Positions 33,071 to 42,763 of a DNA stretch of 64,000 bases are shown here, piece by piece. Position numbers and translations under genes: made by a program. The DNA is from Hymenobacter fodinae (lineage in GTDB: Bacteria; Bacteroidota; Bacteroidia; Cytophagales; Hymenobacteraceae): the NCBI RefSeq assembly GCF_004745825.1, contig NZ_SRLA01000001.1, forward strand, positions 1,240,001 through 1,304,000, in the 5' to 3' direction. Positions within the stretch are counted from its first letter, which is position 1. Each line of letters starts with the position of its first letter. The notes beneath the pieces are model-generated. The model did not search any database. It saw nothing but the letters and a program-made list of their open reading frames with translations, and was not told the DNA's origin.

Positions 33071-34135
33071 ATGAAAATTCTCGTCCTGCGCTTTTCTTCC
33101 ATTGGCGATATTGTTCTCACCACGCCGGTGCTCCGGGGCATAAAGCAGCAAGTGCCGGGGGCCGTAGTGCACGTGGCTACCAAGCCGGCGTACAGGGGCC
33201 TCATCGAGCCGAACCCCAACGTAGACAAAGGCCATTACCTGACGGGCAGCTTGCCGGAGTTGGTGGCCGAGCTGAAGGCCGAGCAGTTTGATTTCGTAGT
33301 TGACCTGCACAACAACCTGCGCACCTCGCTTATTAAGCTGCAACTAGGCGTGAAGTCTTCGAGCTTCGATAAGCTAAACCTGCGCAAGTGGCTGTTGGTG
33401 AACTGGAAAATCAACACCCTGCCCCGGCAGCACATCGTAGACCGTTATATGGCCGCGGCGGCGCCCTTGGGCGTGAAGCCAGATGGCCTAGGCCTAGACT
33501 ATTTTATTCCGGCCAAGGATGAAGTGGATAGTAGCACGTTGCCGCCGGGCTTCCAGCGCGGGTACGTGGCCTTTGCCATTGGGGCGCAGCACGCCACCAA
33601 ACGCTTGCCCGTTGAGCGCATAATTGAACTGTGCGGATTATTACGCCAGCCGGTGGTGCTATTAGGAGGCCCCGAAGACGAAAGCACCGGCCATATTATA
33701 GAACTAGCCTTCGATAAGGAAGTAGCGGTGTCGCCGCCAGAGCCGGGTCGCATTCCGGAAAGCCCCTATTATTTTCCGTCATCGGGGGCTAATGATACGC
33801 CGGCCCGAACGGTGATTTTCAATGCCTGCGGTAAGTTCTCGCTAAATCAATCTGCCTCTTTGGTGCGGCAGGCCCGCTTTGTAGTAAGCCATGATACTGG
33901 CCTGATGCACATTGCCGCGGCTTTCAGAAAGGAAATTTTCAGCGTGTGGGGCAATACAGTACCGGAGTTTGGCATGTACCCGTACCGCACCGAGTTTCGG
34001 GTGCTGGAGGTGAAGGGTCTGGGCTGCCGGCCGTGCTCTAAAATTGGCTACGAGAAATGCCCGCAGGGACATTTTCGCTGCATGCGCGACATTCGTTTCG
34101 ACCTCGACCTGCCCCCCGCCCACGATGGACGATAG
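33071..34135 (+). CDS. Glycosyltransferase family 9 (heptosyltransferase-like)
   Basis: Protein of 354 residues from the ATG at 33071, where the canonical MKILVLRFSSIGDIVLTTPV begins; an upstream ATG at 32984 would add 29 unrelated residues. Other marks are FDFVVDLHNNLRTSLIKL, YVAFAIGAQHATKRLP, VVLLGGPEDE and FVVSHDTGLMHIAAAF, all typical of LPS heptosyltransferases. The C-terminal cysteine cluster CRPCSKIGYEKCPQGHFRC closely matches that of the other GT9 of this window. Expected role: transfer of a sugar in LPS core assembly. It follows the PolX-like gene by about 100 bases on the same strand. Confidence 0.92.
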   Translation: MKILVLRFSSIGDIVLTTPVLRGIKQQVPGAVVHVATKPAYRGLIEPNPNVDKGHYLTGSLPELVAELKAEQFDFVVDLHNNLRTSLIKLQLGVKSSSFDKLNLRKWLLVNWKINTLPRQHIVDRYMAAAAPLGVKPDGLGLDYFIPAKDEVDSSTLPPGFQRGYVAFAIGAQHATKRLPVERIIELCGLLRQPVVLLGGPEDESTGHIIELAFDKEVAVSPPEPGRIPESPYYFPSSGANDTPARTVIFNACGKFSLNQSASLVRQARFVVSHDTGLMHIAAAFRKEIFSVWGNTVPEFGMYPYRTEFRVLEVKGLGCRPCSKIGYEKCPQGHFRCMRDIRFDLDLPPAHDGR

Positions 34136-34265
34136 TCCAGGTTTCGCGTATAGCTCAACAGTAGGGGGTTGATTGATGGCGTAACCAGAGGAAAGCTGCT
34201 ATCTTATCGGGGCCTTCAACCTAACCAGACAACACGAACGCGCCCATGTGGCCTATAGCGTAGCT

Positions 34266-34712
34266 ATGCTTGAGAAAACCGAAAAAACAGTGGTAGTGCG
34301 AGTGGGTGCTGAGGCACTGCTGGCCGATGTGCAGGCCGGGGCACACACCTTCTTTATTGATGAGCCAGTGGCCGTGGGTGGCCTAGACCGAGGCCCTACG
34401 CCTTATGACATGCTACTATCGGCGCTGGGCTCTTGCACCGCTATTACGCTGCGCCTCTACGCCAATCAGAAGAAGTGGCCCCTCGAAGCCATTGAAGTGC
34501 GCCTGAGCCACGAGCGGGTGCACCGCCAAGACTGCGACAAGTGTGAGTCGGCGGGGGAAACGCTAGAGGAGGTGCGCAAAGAACTCCGTCTGCTGGGGCC
34601 GCTCACTGCTGAGCAGCTGCAGCGCCTGCACATCATTGCCGATAAATGCCCCGTGCAGAAGGCCCTGACTAGCGGCGCCTTCCGGGTGCTTACTACTGTG
34701 GTAACTGCTTAG
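34266..34712 (+). CDS. OsmC-family peroxiredoxin-like protein
   Basis: Small soluble protein of 148 residues of the OsmC/Ohr superfamily, which reduces organic hydroperoxides through two cysteines. Marks: GLDRGPTPYDMLLSALGSCTAITLRLYA with the first active Cys, then VRLSHERVHRQDCDKC and HIIADKCPVQKALTSG with the second. Length is normal. The ATG at 34266 is preferred over a GTG at 34248. It lies 32 bases before the UBP zinc-finger gene, so the two are probably co-transcribed. A role in stress defence is likely from family knowledge. Confidence 0.9.
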   Translation: MLEKTEKTVVVRVGAEALLADVQAGAHTFFIDEPVAVGGLDRGPTPYDMLLSALGSCTAITLRLYANQKKWPLEAIEVRLSHERVHRQDCDKCESAGETLEEVRKELRLLGPLTAEQLQRLHIIADKCPVQKALTSGAFRVLTTVVTA

Positions 34713-34744
34713 CGTACCTCAACTTTAAAACTCGCATTTCACGT

Positions 34745-35011
34745 ATGGCCCTCTGTTCACATCTGCAATCCATCGAAACCCTGCTGCCTGCCCCCACTGA
34801 GCACATCTGCCCCGAGTGCGTAGCTATAGGCGATACCTGGGTGCACCTGCGCGTATGCCAAACCTGCGGGCACGTTGGCTGCTGCGACTCCTCCAAAAAC
34901 AAGCACGCCACCCAGCACTTCCGGGCAACGGAGCACCCCGTTGTTACCTCTGCCGAGCCCGGCGAGCAATGGGCATGGTGCTACAAAGACCAGCAACTAG
35001 CCGAATACTAG
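34745..35011 (+). CDS. UBP-type zinc-finger protein
   Basis: Protein of 88 residues that is a single UBP-type zinc finger. Cys and His ligands are spread over CSHLQSI, CPECVAIGDTW, VCQTCGHVGCCDSSKNKHA, QHFRATEHPV and the closing W.WCY. In eukaryotes this finger binds the C-terminus of ubiquitin; many bacteria carry stand-alone versions with no known ligand. It follows the OsmC gene closely, which suggests a link to oxidative stress, but this is inference from position only. Confidence 0.9.
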   Translation: MALCSHLQSIETLLPAPTEHICPECVAIGDTWVHLRVCQTCGHVGCCDSSKNKHATQHFRATEHPVVTSAEPGEQWAWCYKDQQLAEY

Positions 35012-35066
35012 GCTGCCAAATAAGCCATCTTAGCTCGACAGCTAGAATACAAGCTGGCTCATTTGT

Positions 35067-35133
35067 CTAGGCCACTAAACGCAACACGCGCCCCCTACTC
35101 AGTAAGGGGCGCGTGTTGCGTTTAGTGGCCTAG
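35067..35133. terminator. Long perfect hairpin between convergent genes, with CTAGGCC motif
   Basis: Perfect 28-bp stem with an 11-base loop between the zinc-finger gene and serS. The outer part of the stem is CTAGGCCACTAAA, the inner part ACACGCGCCCC. Such a long perfect stem is unusual for a simple terminator. Confidence 0.75.
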
Positions 35134-35142
35134 GCTTGTGGC

Positions 35143-36417
35143 TTAGGCAATTTTATCAAACCCGCAATATGAGTGCAGCACCTGGGGCAACCGGATGCCT
35201 TCCGGCGTCTGGTTATTTTCGAGCAGAGCAGCCACAATGCGCGGCAGGGCCAAGGCTGAGCCGTTGAGCGTGTGTAAGAGCTGAGTTTTGCCGTTTTCAG
35301 CGCGATATCGCAACTTCAGGCGGTTGGCCTGATAGGTTTCAAAGTTCGAGCAGGACGATACTTCCAGCCAGCGGCCTTGGGCGGCACTCCACACTTCCAG
35401 GTCGTAGGTGAGGGCCGAGGTAAAGCCCATGTCGCCGCCGCAGAGGCGCAGCACACGGTAGGGCAACTCTAGCTTCTGCAGCAGGCCCTCAATGTGGCCT
35501 AGCATCTCTTCCAGCTGCTGGTAACTGTGGTCGGGGTGGGTAATCTGCACAATTTCCACCTTGTCGAACTGGTGCAGGCGGTTGAGGCCGCGTACATCGG
35601 CACCCCAGCTACCAGCCTCGCGGCGGAAGCACGGCGTGTAGCCGGCGTTGCGCACGGGCAGGCGCTCAGTACCCACAATCTCGTCGCGGTAGAGGTTCGT
35701 GATGGGCACCTCTGCCGTAGGGATGAGGTAGAGGTTGTCCTGCGCATCGTGGTACATCTGGCCCTCCTTATCAGGGAGCTGGCCCGTGCCGTAGCCGGAA
35801 GCCTCATTTACCAAGATAGGAGGTTGCACTTCGTCGTAACCTGCGTTGCGGGCTTCGTCAAGAAAGAAGTTGATGAGCGCGCGTTGCAGGCGGGCGCCTT
35901 GCTTCTTGTACACTGGGAAACCCGCGCCCGTAATTTTATTTCCTAGCTCGAAGTCGATGATATCATACTTCTTGATCAACTCCCAGTGGGGGAGGGCATC
36001 GGCGGGCAACTGGGGCTGCGGGCCCACCTCGCGCACTACCTCGTTGTCCTGAGCGCTGCGGCCTTCGGGTACACTGCTGTGGGGCAGGTTGGGTAGCTTG
36101 TACAGCGTCTGCTGCAGAGCCGATTCTACTTGGGCTAGCTCATCGGCGTGGGCTTTCGTTTGCTGCTTAAGCTCTGCGGTGCGCTGCTTTAGCGTTTCCG
36201 CCCCCGCTTTATCGCCAGACTTCATCAGTGTACCAATCTGGCGGGCCAGCTCATTGGCTTCTGCCTGCGCGGAATCGTGCTCCGTTTGCAGGTGGCGGCG
36301 GCGCTGGTCTAGCTCCAGAATAGCCTGTACATCGGCCTCAGCAGTCTTGTAATGCTTCTTGGCCAAGCCGGCCAGCACCGCATCAGTGTGCTCTTTCAAT
36401 ACGGAAACTTGCAGCAT
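35143..36417 (-). CDS. serS: Serine-tRNA ligase
   Basis: Class II aminoacyl-tRNA synthetase of 424 residues that charges tRNA-Ser. The N-terminal long coiled coil (about residues 30-110) that grips the tRNA extra arm is followed by the catalytic domain with motif 1 around GAGFPVYKKQGARLQRALI, motif 2 TPCFRREAGSWGADVRGLNR and motif 3 NGSALALPRIVAALLENNQ. Length matches bacterial SerRS. Start is ATG at 36417, giving MLQVSVLKEHTDAVLAGL. It is divergent from rho across a 700-base gap. Confidence 0.97.
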   Translation of the reverse strand: MLQVSVLKEHTDAVLAGLAKKHYKTAEADVQAILELDQRRRHLQTEHDSAQAEANELARQIGTLMKSGDKAGAETLKQRTAELKQQTKAHADELAQVESALQQTLYKLPNLPHSSVPEGRSAQDNEVVREVGPQPQLPADALPHWELIKKYDIIDFELGNKITGAGFPVYKKQGARLQRALINFFLDEARNAGYDEVQPPILVNEASGYGTGQLPDKEGQMYHDAQDNLYLIPTAEVPITNLYRDEIVGTERLPVRNAGYTPCFRREAGSWGADVRGLNRLHQFDKVEIVQITHPDHSYQQLEEMLGHIEGLLQKLELPYRVLRLCGGDMGFTSALTYDLEVWSAAQGRWLEVSSCSNFETYQANRLKLRYRAENGKTQLLHTLNGSALALPRIVAALLENNQTPEGIRLPQVLHSYCGFDKIA

Positions 36418-37120
36418 AATAGCAGAAAACGCGGATTTAGATACAGCAAAAGTAGGAAGATGATTAACAGATGTTGCAGAGTAATCAGATTAACCCGCAT
36501 CTAGGCCAGTCGGTACGGTTGTCAGGAAGCAGAGGTTAATCTCTTGCGTAACCGGCTACAGTTGAGGTTGCGGAGTAGTTGTAATAAAAGGTTGTCTCGC
36601 ACATCAGCTCAACCGTCTCCGAGAGAACTACAAAATGCCAGGGACAGATTGCCTTTTAGAACAACAGCTGATGACCAAGTACAAGGCAAGATGAACTTTC
36701 TCTCAAAACCAGGGCGTTAAGCAACTATAGCCCTGGCCTAGCACGGTAAGGCTGCTCCCGAATGACGTATTGCAGCGGCTATTCAATAGCTTCGCATTGC
36801 CTTAGTCTACCAGGATTCGTACAATTGCTGAGTACTGAAAAATTTGGGAGCTAAAATTACCGTATCCGATTTGGCAGTTCATCCGTATTAAGCTAACATT
36901 GCGTTAGCAAGCCGGCAGCTGATACCGGACCCGCAGTAAGTATATTTCCTCGCGTACGGTCCGTTTTGTCTTTAGCGCCACCCCGCTACTACCCCTCCGT
37001 ATTCGTTCCCGAATCCTGTTGAATGCGCGCCGCACTGCGGTTGCCTTTGTGTCCGGAATGGCCTGTGCTGCCTCCCATTTGGCTTTGTGCCCCGCCTGAT
37101 TTTTTCGCCCAGCTTCTTAT
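36418..37120. other. Long intergenic region between serS and rho
   Basis: About 700 bases with no supported gene or tRNA. It must hold divergent promoters for serS and rho. A small hairpin (CCAGGGC ... GCCCTGG, 36709-36736) is visible. The 250 bases before rho are C/T-rich on the plus strand, as would suit a long Rho-sensitive leader, because rho genes are often autoregulated; that is inference. Confidence 0.4.
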
Positions 37121-39346
37121 ATGTACACTATCGAAGAGTTGAAGGACCGTCTGCTGTCCGAGTTAAAGGAAATTGCAGAAGAGCTACGTGTCGGCAACTT
37201 CAAAAAACTCAGTAAGCAGGATCTTATCTATAAGATTCTAGATCAACAAGCTATAACGCCGCCAGACAAGATTCCTAAAAAAGTGAAATCAGCTGCTTCA
37301 AAAGCAGAGGCCGCCAGCTCCACCGAAGCACCCAGTGAGGAGGTTGCCGTTGCTGAGGCTCCCGCGCCGGCTCGTCCAGCCCGGGCTCCCCGGCCCACTC
37401 GTCCGGCCCGCCCCGCTGCCAAAGCCACCCGCCCGGCTCCTGAGCCCGCCGTTGCTGTTGCGGAAGCCCCCGCTGCAGAGGCTCCCGTAGCTGAGGCCCC
37501 TGAGGCTCCCGCCCCGGTTGCACCTGCGCCCGCTCCCGAAGCCGCCCCAGCCGATACGACGCCCGCCCCTGTTGCGGAAGCTCCAGCTCCTGCCGCTGCC
37601 CCCGAACCTGCCGCCGCCGAAAATGGCGCTGACCGTCCCATCAAGATTTATCAGCGCCCAGAACGCCGCCAGCGCACCGACCGGAATGGTCGGCCCATGC
37701 AGCAGCCGGCCGCTAACGGAGCGGCAGTAGCAACGGAGCAGGCTCAGCCTGAAGCTCCGGTAGCTGATGCCCAGCCCGCTGCAGTCCCTGCCGAGCAAGA
37801 AGTTGCGGCCGCGCCAGCAGTGCCCCAGGTGCTTCCCCGCGAGCTGCGTCCTATTGACCCTACGGCCCCCGCTCCCTTGCGCGACGGCCGCGAACAGCGC
37901 TTTACCCGTGATGGCCGGGAGCCCCGTGACTTCCGGGAGAACCGGCAGGACGTCAGCCAGAATGGTCGGGAGCCCCGCCAGGATGTTCGCGTCGATCAGC
38001 CTCGGGAATTCCGCAACGATGCCCCCCGGATTGTACGCGAAGGCGTTGTTCGCCCCGATAGCCGTGAAGGCCGGGAGCAGCGCCGGGAAGAGCGTTATGC
38101 TGCGCGTGAGCAACAACGCCAGCAGCGCCTAGCCGAGCGGCTGGAGCAACGCCAAGGGCAGGGCGTAGAGCAGCGCCAGAACGGCGAGGTTCGCCAAAAC
38201 CAGGAGCAGCGTCCCGCCCGGCAGGAGCTTGATATCGTGATTCCGGGCGATGGTACGTTGGAGATGATGCCCGACGGTGGCTACGGCTTCCTGCGCAGCC
38301 CCTTCTACAACTACCTCGCTTCCCCCGACGATATTTACGTGTCGCCCCAGCAGGTGAAGCAGTTTGGCCTTAAAGCTGGCGATACGGTAAAGTGCACCAT
38401 ACGCCCACCCCGCGAAGGCGAGAAGTATTTTGCCTTGGTAGGAGTGGAGAGCATCAACGGTCGTTCTGTAGAGGAAGCCCGCGACCGGATTCCGTTCAAC
38501 AACCTTACGCCGCTGTTTGCGGAAGAGCGCCTGAAGCTCACAACCAAATCGGCGCAGTACAGCACGCGCATTCTGGATTTGTTTGCTCCTATTGGTAAAG
38601 GACAACGCGGTCTGATTGTGGCTCAGCCTAAAACCGGTAAAACGGTGCTGCTGCAGGAAATTGCCAACGCTATTTCCGAAAACCACCCCGAGGTGTACCT
38701 GATGATTCTGCTCATCGATGAACGCCCCGAGGAAGTGACGGATATGGCTCGCTCAGTGAAGGCCGAGGTGCTCAGCTCTACCTTCGATGAAACTGCTGAC
38801 CGCCACGTGAAGATTGCCACCATTGCCATGGAGAAGGCCAAGCGCCTCGTGGAGTGCGGACATGACGTGGTAATTCTGCTCGACTCTATCACGCGTCTAG
38901 CCCGGGCCTACAACACGGTGCAGCCCGCCTCCGGTAAGATTCTTTCGGGTGGTGTGGATGCCAACGCTCTGCACAAGCCGAAGCGCTTCTTTGGTGCGGC
39001 CCGTAACGTAGAGGATGGTGGTTCGTTGACCATCATTGCCACTGCCTTGATTGAGACCGGCTCGAAGATGGACGAGGTAATCTTTGAGGAATTCAAAGGT
39101 ACCGGCAACATGGAACTGCAGCTAGACCGCAAATTGGCTAACAAGCGCATCTTCCCCGCCATTGACGTGCCGGCATCTGGTACCCGCCGCGAAGACTTGC
39201 TTATGAGCAAGGATGAGCTAAACCGCATCTGGGTGTTACGCAAGTTTATGTCGGACATGACGGCCTCTGAAGCCATGGAGTTCCTGAAAGACCGCATGAA
39301 AGGAACCCGCGACAATGAAGAGTTCCTGATGGCCATGAACGGCTAA
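37121..39346 (+). CDS. rho: Transcription termination factor Rho with long disordered insert
   Basis: Hexameric RNA helicase that ends transcription. It has 741 residues, against about 420 in Escherichia coli. Order: Rho_N helical domain (residues 1-45, [20 protein letters not shown]), a disordered insert of about 320 residues that is Ala/Pro/Glu-rich first (50-170) and Arg/Gln/Glu-rich later (250-365), the RNA-binding cold-shock-like domain from about 370 ([15 protein letters not shown]), and the ATPase with Walker A around 500-508 (QPKTGKT, Lys507), [13 protein letters not shown] and [20 protein letters not shown]. Long inserts are known in Bacteroidota Rho, and one in Bacteroides has been linked to phase separation. 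Confidence 0.97.
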   Translation: MYTIEELKDRLLSELKEIAEELRVGNFKKLSKQDLIYKILDQQAITPPDKIPKKVKSAASKAEAASSTEAPSEEVAVAEAPAPARPARAPRPTRPARPAAKATRPAPEPAVAVAEAPAAEAPVAEAPEAPAPVAPAPAPEAAPADTTPAPVAEAPAPAAAPEPAAAENGADRPIKIYQRPERRQRTDRNGRPMQQPAANGAAVATEQAQPEAPVADAQPAAVPAEQEVAAAPAVPQVLPRELRPIDPTAPAPLRDGREQRFTRDGREPRDFRENRQDVSQNGREPRQDVRVDQPREFRNDAPRIVREGVVRPDSREGREQRREERYAAREQQRQQRLAERLEQRQGQGVEQRQNGEVRQNQEQRPARQELDIVIPGDGTLEMMPDGGYGFLRSPFYNYLASPDDIYVSPQQVKQFGLKAGDTVKCTIRPPREGEKYFALVGVESINGRSVEEARDRIPFNNLTPLFAEERLKLTTKSAQYSTRILDLFAPIGKGQRGLIVAQPKTGKTVLLQEIANAISENHPEVYLMILLIDERPEEVTDMARSVKAEVLSSTFDETADRHVKIATIAMEKAKRLVECGHDVVILLDSITRLARAYNTVQPASGKILSGGVDANALHKPKRFFGAARNVEDGGSLTIIATALIETGSKMDEVIFEEFKGTGNMELQLDRKLANKRIFPAIDVPASGTRREDLLMSKDELNRIWVLRKFMSDMTASEAMEFLKDRMKGTRDNEEFLMAMNG

Positions 39347-39350
39347 TCAT

Positions 39351-39425
39351 ACTAAGCCCTAGGCCACTAAAAAGCCCGCCCCCCATGTACATGGAGGCGG
39401 GCTTTTTAGTGGCCTAGGGCTTAGT
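39351..39425. terminator. 30-bp perfect hairpin between rho and the T9SS protein gene
   Basis: Perfect 30-bp arms with a 15-base loop, itself containing the palindrome CCATGTACATGG. The inner stem AAAAAGCCCGCC / GGCGGGCTTTTT is a classical bidirectional terminator; the outer stem consists of ACTAAGCCCTAGGCCACT and its complement, carrying the recurring motif. Confidence 0.85.
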
Positions 39426-39437
39426 GTTGAGTTATTG

Positions 39438-41795
39438 CTATTGCTTTACAAAGCGCTGTACATTGTGCTTGTCAGCGGAAATGAGCTCCAAGAAATACAC
39501 GCCCATAGGCACGTGCTGTATATCAACAACTGAACCGCCGGCAGCTTGCCCAGTGGCCACATTCTGCCCGGTAGCTGTGTAAATGCGGTACTTCACTAAG
39601 CCACTTACCGCAGGTAGAGTAACCTGGCTGTTGGTCGGGTTAGGGTAGAAGGAGGCCTCAATTTTATCGGTGCCGGCAACTGCAGCTACAGAGGAATACG
39701 TTTCTGTTCCATCCGTGTCTACCTGACGGAGGCGATAATAAGTCGTGGTTGCAAGAGGCTTTCGATCAGTGAAATTATACGTAGTACCCGTAGCAGTAGT
39801 CCCTTGGCCGTTCACTCTACCAACGGTCGTAAAGTTCTTACTGTCAATGCTCCGCTGTACCTCGAAATAAGCATTGTTCTTTTCTGTAGCAGTAGCCCAC
39901 TTAACAAATACATTTTGTGACTGGCGCAGGGCTGTAAAGCTGATCAAGTTAACCGGGAGAGGGTTGTTGCCAGGAGCTTGGCTGAGCTGGGTGCTAGCCA
40001 GTACGAAATCTCCTAAAGTATTAAATGGTTGGCTAGTGGTAATAGAGCCTGTCGCATACGGAGCAGCAGCAGCGGTGAAGGTAGTATTTCCAGTTAGGCC
40101 TACCCATGTAGTACCGACACTTTGGGCAACACGTAGAGCGTTAGCGTTGTCAACCTGATCGTCGGGACCGAACGTCAAGGTGATACGGCCGTTGTTGAAT
40201 GTACCGCTTGTAGACGATAATGTGAAGTAGCGGATACGTGATACACGTTTGATGCTGCCATCAGTACTAGCAGGGAATGTGCGATTTACAGGTGCCCCTT
40301 CAAATTGCTGCGCGGTATAAGTGCCGGCAGTGGGCTGATTTGGCGAGAAAGTAAGAGGGCGATAAACAGGGGTTGTACCCCTGATAGCACCGATAGGATA
40401 CACAATATTAGGCTGCCCGCTAGCAGTGGCGTTAGTAGAACGAGTTAGGGGGCCATTTACAAAGCTAGTACCGCTCCCACCGGTGAGCAAGGCATCAGAG
40501 TTAGTATTGACGTTAAAAGGTACCGTAATGGCATTGCTAATGGTGCCTGTAGAGAGTGTAGTTAAAATACCATTTGTTAGAGTTAAACCAGCAGGCACTG
40601 TTACAGCTTTGAGCATAGTAACTCCTGAAGCCGAAGTATTATTAATTACTAGTCGTGCGTTGCCTCCAAATGTTAAAGTACCCGAACCTGTCCCGGTCCC
40701 GATGCCGCCTACCAGCTGAAGTGCGGTTCCGTTAAGGGTAACATTGCTGGCGCTAGCAGGTATAAAGTTTAGCACACCTGCAGTCGGAGTAGCATTGCTA
40801 TTAATAACAACGTTTCCCCCAATAGAGGTATTTAAAGAATTTAAATTTGCTGTTACCCCAGTTACTGTAAGGTCGTTAAGGATAACCATATTGCTGCCCG
40901 TGACTGTAACACCTGTTAACAGTTGCAGATTGCCATATTGTTGGGCCGTAGGCGAAAAGGTACTTGCACTAGGGGTACCAGAATAAATGTAGGTGCTACC
41001 ACTGTTAAAAACAGTAACTGGGCTGGCGCCATTGCTGAATGCATATCCACCAGTTAATTGTTCAAAGGTAGAACCAGCATTAAAGACTACTGAACCAGCA
41101 GTAGTAGCAAGGTCTTGGTTTACATTGTTATTCCCGGTAGGAATAGATCCAGTCGTGCCAAATGGATAGCCAATTATGTTTCTTGCCGTAATAATGCCAT
41201 TATTTTGAACTTGAATTGCCCCAGCTGTAGCTGCTAACAAACGTTGAGGCAAAGCAGAACCATTGGAATTTCCATTTAGGCTCACAGCTCCGCCTATAGT
41301 GCCAGTTGCACCAGCAGCAAGGGTTATAACGATGTAACGGTTTGTTGTAGCAGCTGTGGAACGCAGGGTTAGGGATGAGCCTGTAGGTATTACCAAATCA
41401 TCATTAGCCAAGTTGCTAATCCTGATAATGCCTTCTCCATTACCATTAGATGGTGCGACAAGCTCTACGGCAGCATTGTTGATTAATCGTATCTGTCCAA
41501 AATCTTGGTTGCCAGCTACGGTTTGTACAACAGGGGTGGGAGTCTGCGCACCATCAAAAATTAGGATGTCGCTGGTCGTCGGTGCTTTGTTTACAGTACC
41601 AGCTGGCTGGTATGTATTAGGATCTACAACTATCCAGCTAGTAGCAGCTGTAATACTAGCCTCAAATCCTCCAACCCATTTAAGAGTTTCTCCGAAGGAG
41701 ACTAACGGAGCACTTAGAAGGCAAGCAGCAAAAAGTCCTGTTTTTAGGGGTTGAGGCACTATTAGGTGTGTTAAGAAAGTAGAACGTATACGCAT
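39438..41795 (-). CDS. Large secreted protein with T9SS type A sorting domain
   Basis: Exported protein of 785 residues. After an N-terminal signal region (about residues 1-35) come repetitive beta-rich segments full of Asn, Thr, Ser and Gly (for example LNGTALQLVGGIGTGTG), suggesting a beta-helix adhesin-like body. A segment near residues 640-700 (NAYFEVQRSIDSKNFTTVG ... TYYRLRQVDTDGTETYS) is a fibronectin-type fold common in such proteins. The last ~75 residues form the Por secretion tail (ASFYPNPTNSQVTLP ... GVYFLEL), the signal for type IX secretion and surface anchoring. Low GC and no CTAGGCC motif set it apart from its neighbours. Specific function unknown. Confidence 0.9.
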   Translation of the reverse strand: MRIRSTFLTHLIVPQPLKTGLFAACLLSAPLVSFGETLKWVGGFEASITAATSWIVVDPNTYQPAGTVNKAPTTSDILIFDGAQTPTPVVQTVAGNQDFGQIRLINNAAVELVAPSNGNGEGIIRISNLANDDLVIPTGSSLTLRSTAATTNRYIVITLAAGATGTIGGAVSLNGNSNGSALPQRLLAATAGAIQVQNNGIITARNIIGYPFGTTGSIPTGNNNVNQDLATTAGSVVFNAGSTFEQLTGGYAFSNGASPVTVFNSGSTYIYSGTPSASTFSPTAQQYGNLQLLTGVTVTGSNMVILNDLTVTGVTANLNSLNTSIGGNVVINSNATPTAGVLNFIPASASNVTLNGTALQLVGGIGTGTGSGTLTFGGNARLVINNTSASGVTMLKAVTVPAGLTLTNGILTTLSTGTISNAITVPFNVNTNSDALLTGGSGTSFVNGPLTRSTNATASGQPNIVYPIGAIRGTTPVYRPLTFSPNQPTAGTYTAQQFEGAPVNRTFPASTDGSIKRVSRIRYFTLSSTSGTFNNGRITLTFGPDDQVDNANALRVAQSVGTTWVGLTGNTTFTAAAAPYATGSITTSQPFNTLGDFVLASTQLSQAPGNNPLPVNLISFTALRQSQNVFVKWATATEKNNAYFEVQRSIDSKNFTTVGRVNGQGTTATGTTYNFTDRKPLATTTYYRLRQVDTDGTETYSSVAAVAGTDKIEASFYPNPTNSQVTLPAVSGLVKYRIYTATGQNVATGQAAGGSVVDIQHVPMGVYFLELISADKHNVQRFVKQ

Positions 41796-42057
41796 GAAAT
41801 TGAGCGAAGAAAAGGGAGAGTTGGTCAGGAAGATATGAAACTAAGTCAGTAAATATGTACATATTCCCTTTCAATATTTAATAGGAATTATCTGGTTTTG
41901 GGATTTTTAAAAAACTATTGTTCAAATGTTTATAACGTAGCTCTAATTTGGGTTGTAAGTAAAATAATTAACCACAACTACTTAACCTCAAGCATACATA
42001 TTGCATTTTGAAAAGCATGGTTGTTTATGGGAGGTACATCTAAGTTCTTTGCACGCT

Positions 42058-42717
42058 ATGACTACAACACAAGACCTTCCCGAGCTACTTTATATATATG
42101 ATGCTTATTGTGGCTGGTGCTATGGTATGAGCCCAGTTATACAGCGAGTAGCCCAAGAATATGCCGGTCGCATTACCATTGGTATACTTAGCGGCGGCAT
42201 GATTACGCAGGAAGAGGTAGGCCCGATTGGGGACACGTGGGAGTACATTACAACCTCCTTACGCCAAGTAGAGCAGGTAACCGGAGTACAATTTGGAGAG
42301 GCCTACAAACAGCTAGGCCAGGCAGGAACCTACGTCCAGAATTCTGAACCGCCAGCCCGTGCCCTGCATGCGTTCCGGCAGCTTGACCCCGAAGGCAGAG
42401 CAGCGGCTTTCGCGCACGATGTGCAAATAGCCTTATTTGAGCGCGGCGAGGATCTGAATGCCGTGGCTACTTATGAAGTTTTTGTGCAGCCCTATGGAAT
42501 CAAGGCCGATGAATTTAGGCGGGTGTATGAACAACCCGGAACTGCTACTGCAGTGCAACAGGAATTTGCGGCCGTTAGCCGAATTGGCGTGCAGGGCTTC
42601 CCCACGAGTATTCTGCGCGTAGGGTCGCAGGGGTATGTACTTAGTCGGGGTTATCAACCCTATGACGCATTTGCTCAAGGCCTAGAGCAGGCTCTGCAGC
42701 AAGCTGCAGAGGCCTAG
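42058..42717 (+). CDS. DsbA-family thioredoxin-fold oxidoreductase
   Basis: Protein of 219 residues from the ATG at 42058. A thioredoxin-fold CxxC motif (DAYCGWCYGMSP) lies near residues 15-26 and the cis-proline loop is GVQGFPTSIL near the C-terminus, the pattern of the FrnE-like branch of DsbA proteins. There is no signal peptide, so it is probably cytoplasmic and may isomerise or reduce disulfides under stress. The upstream TTG extension (19 residues) is not supported. A small perfect inverted repeat (CTCTGCAGC / GCTGCAGAG, 42692-42711) overlaps its last codons. Confidence 0.9.
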   Translation: MTTTQDLPELLYIYDAYCGWCYGMSPVIQRVAQEYAGRITIGILSGGMITQEEVGPIGDTWEYITTSLRQVEQVTGVQFGEAYKQLGQAGTYVQNSEPPARALHAFRQLDPEGRAAAFAHDVQIALFERGEDLNAVATYEVFVQPYGIKADEFRRVYEQPGTATAVQQEFAAVSRIGVQGFPTSILRVGSQGYVLSRGYQPYDAFAQGLEQALQQAAEA

Positions 42718-42763
42718 CCACCTGGGCATTGGGTTTCTGGATTCTGTAAAAACGCAGAGGCCG

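Noticed and set aside
37298..38116. 272-residue minus-strand open frame opposite the rho insert
   Set aside because: Low-complexity GC-rich coding sequence leaves the opposite strand free of stops; the product has no protein-like features.
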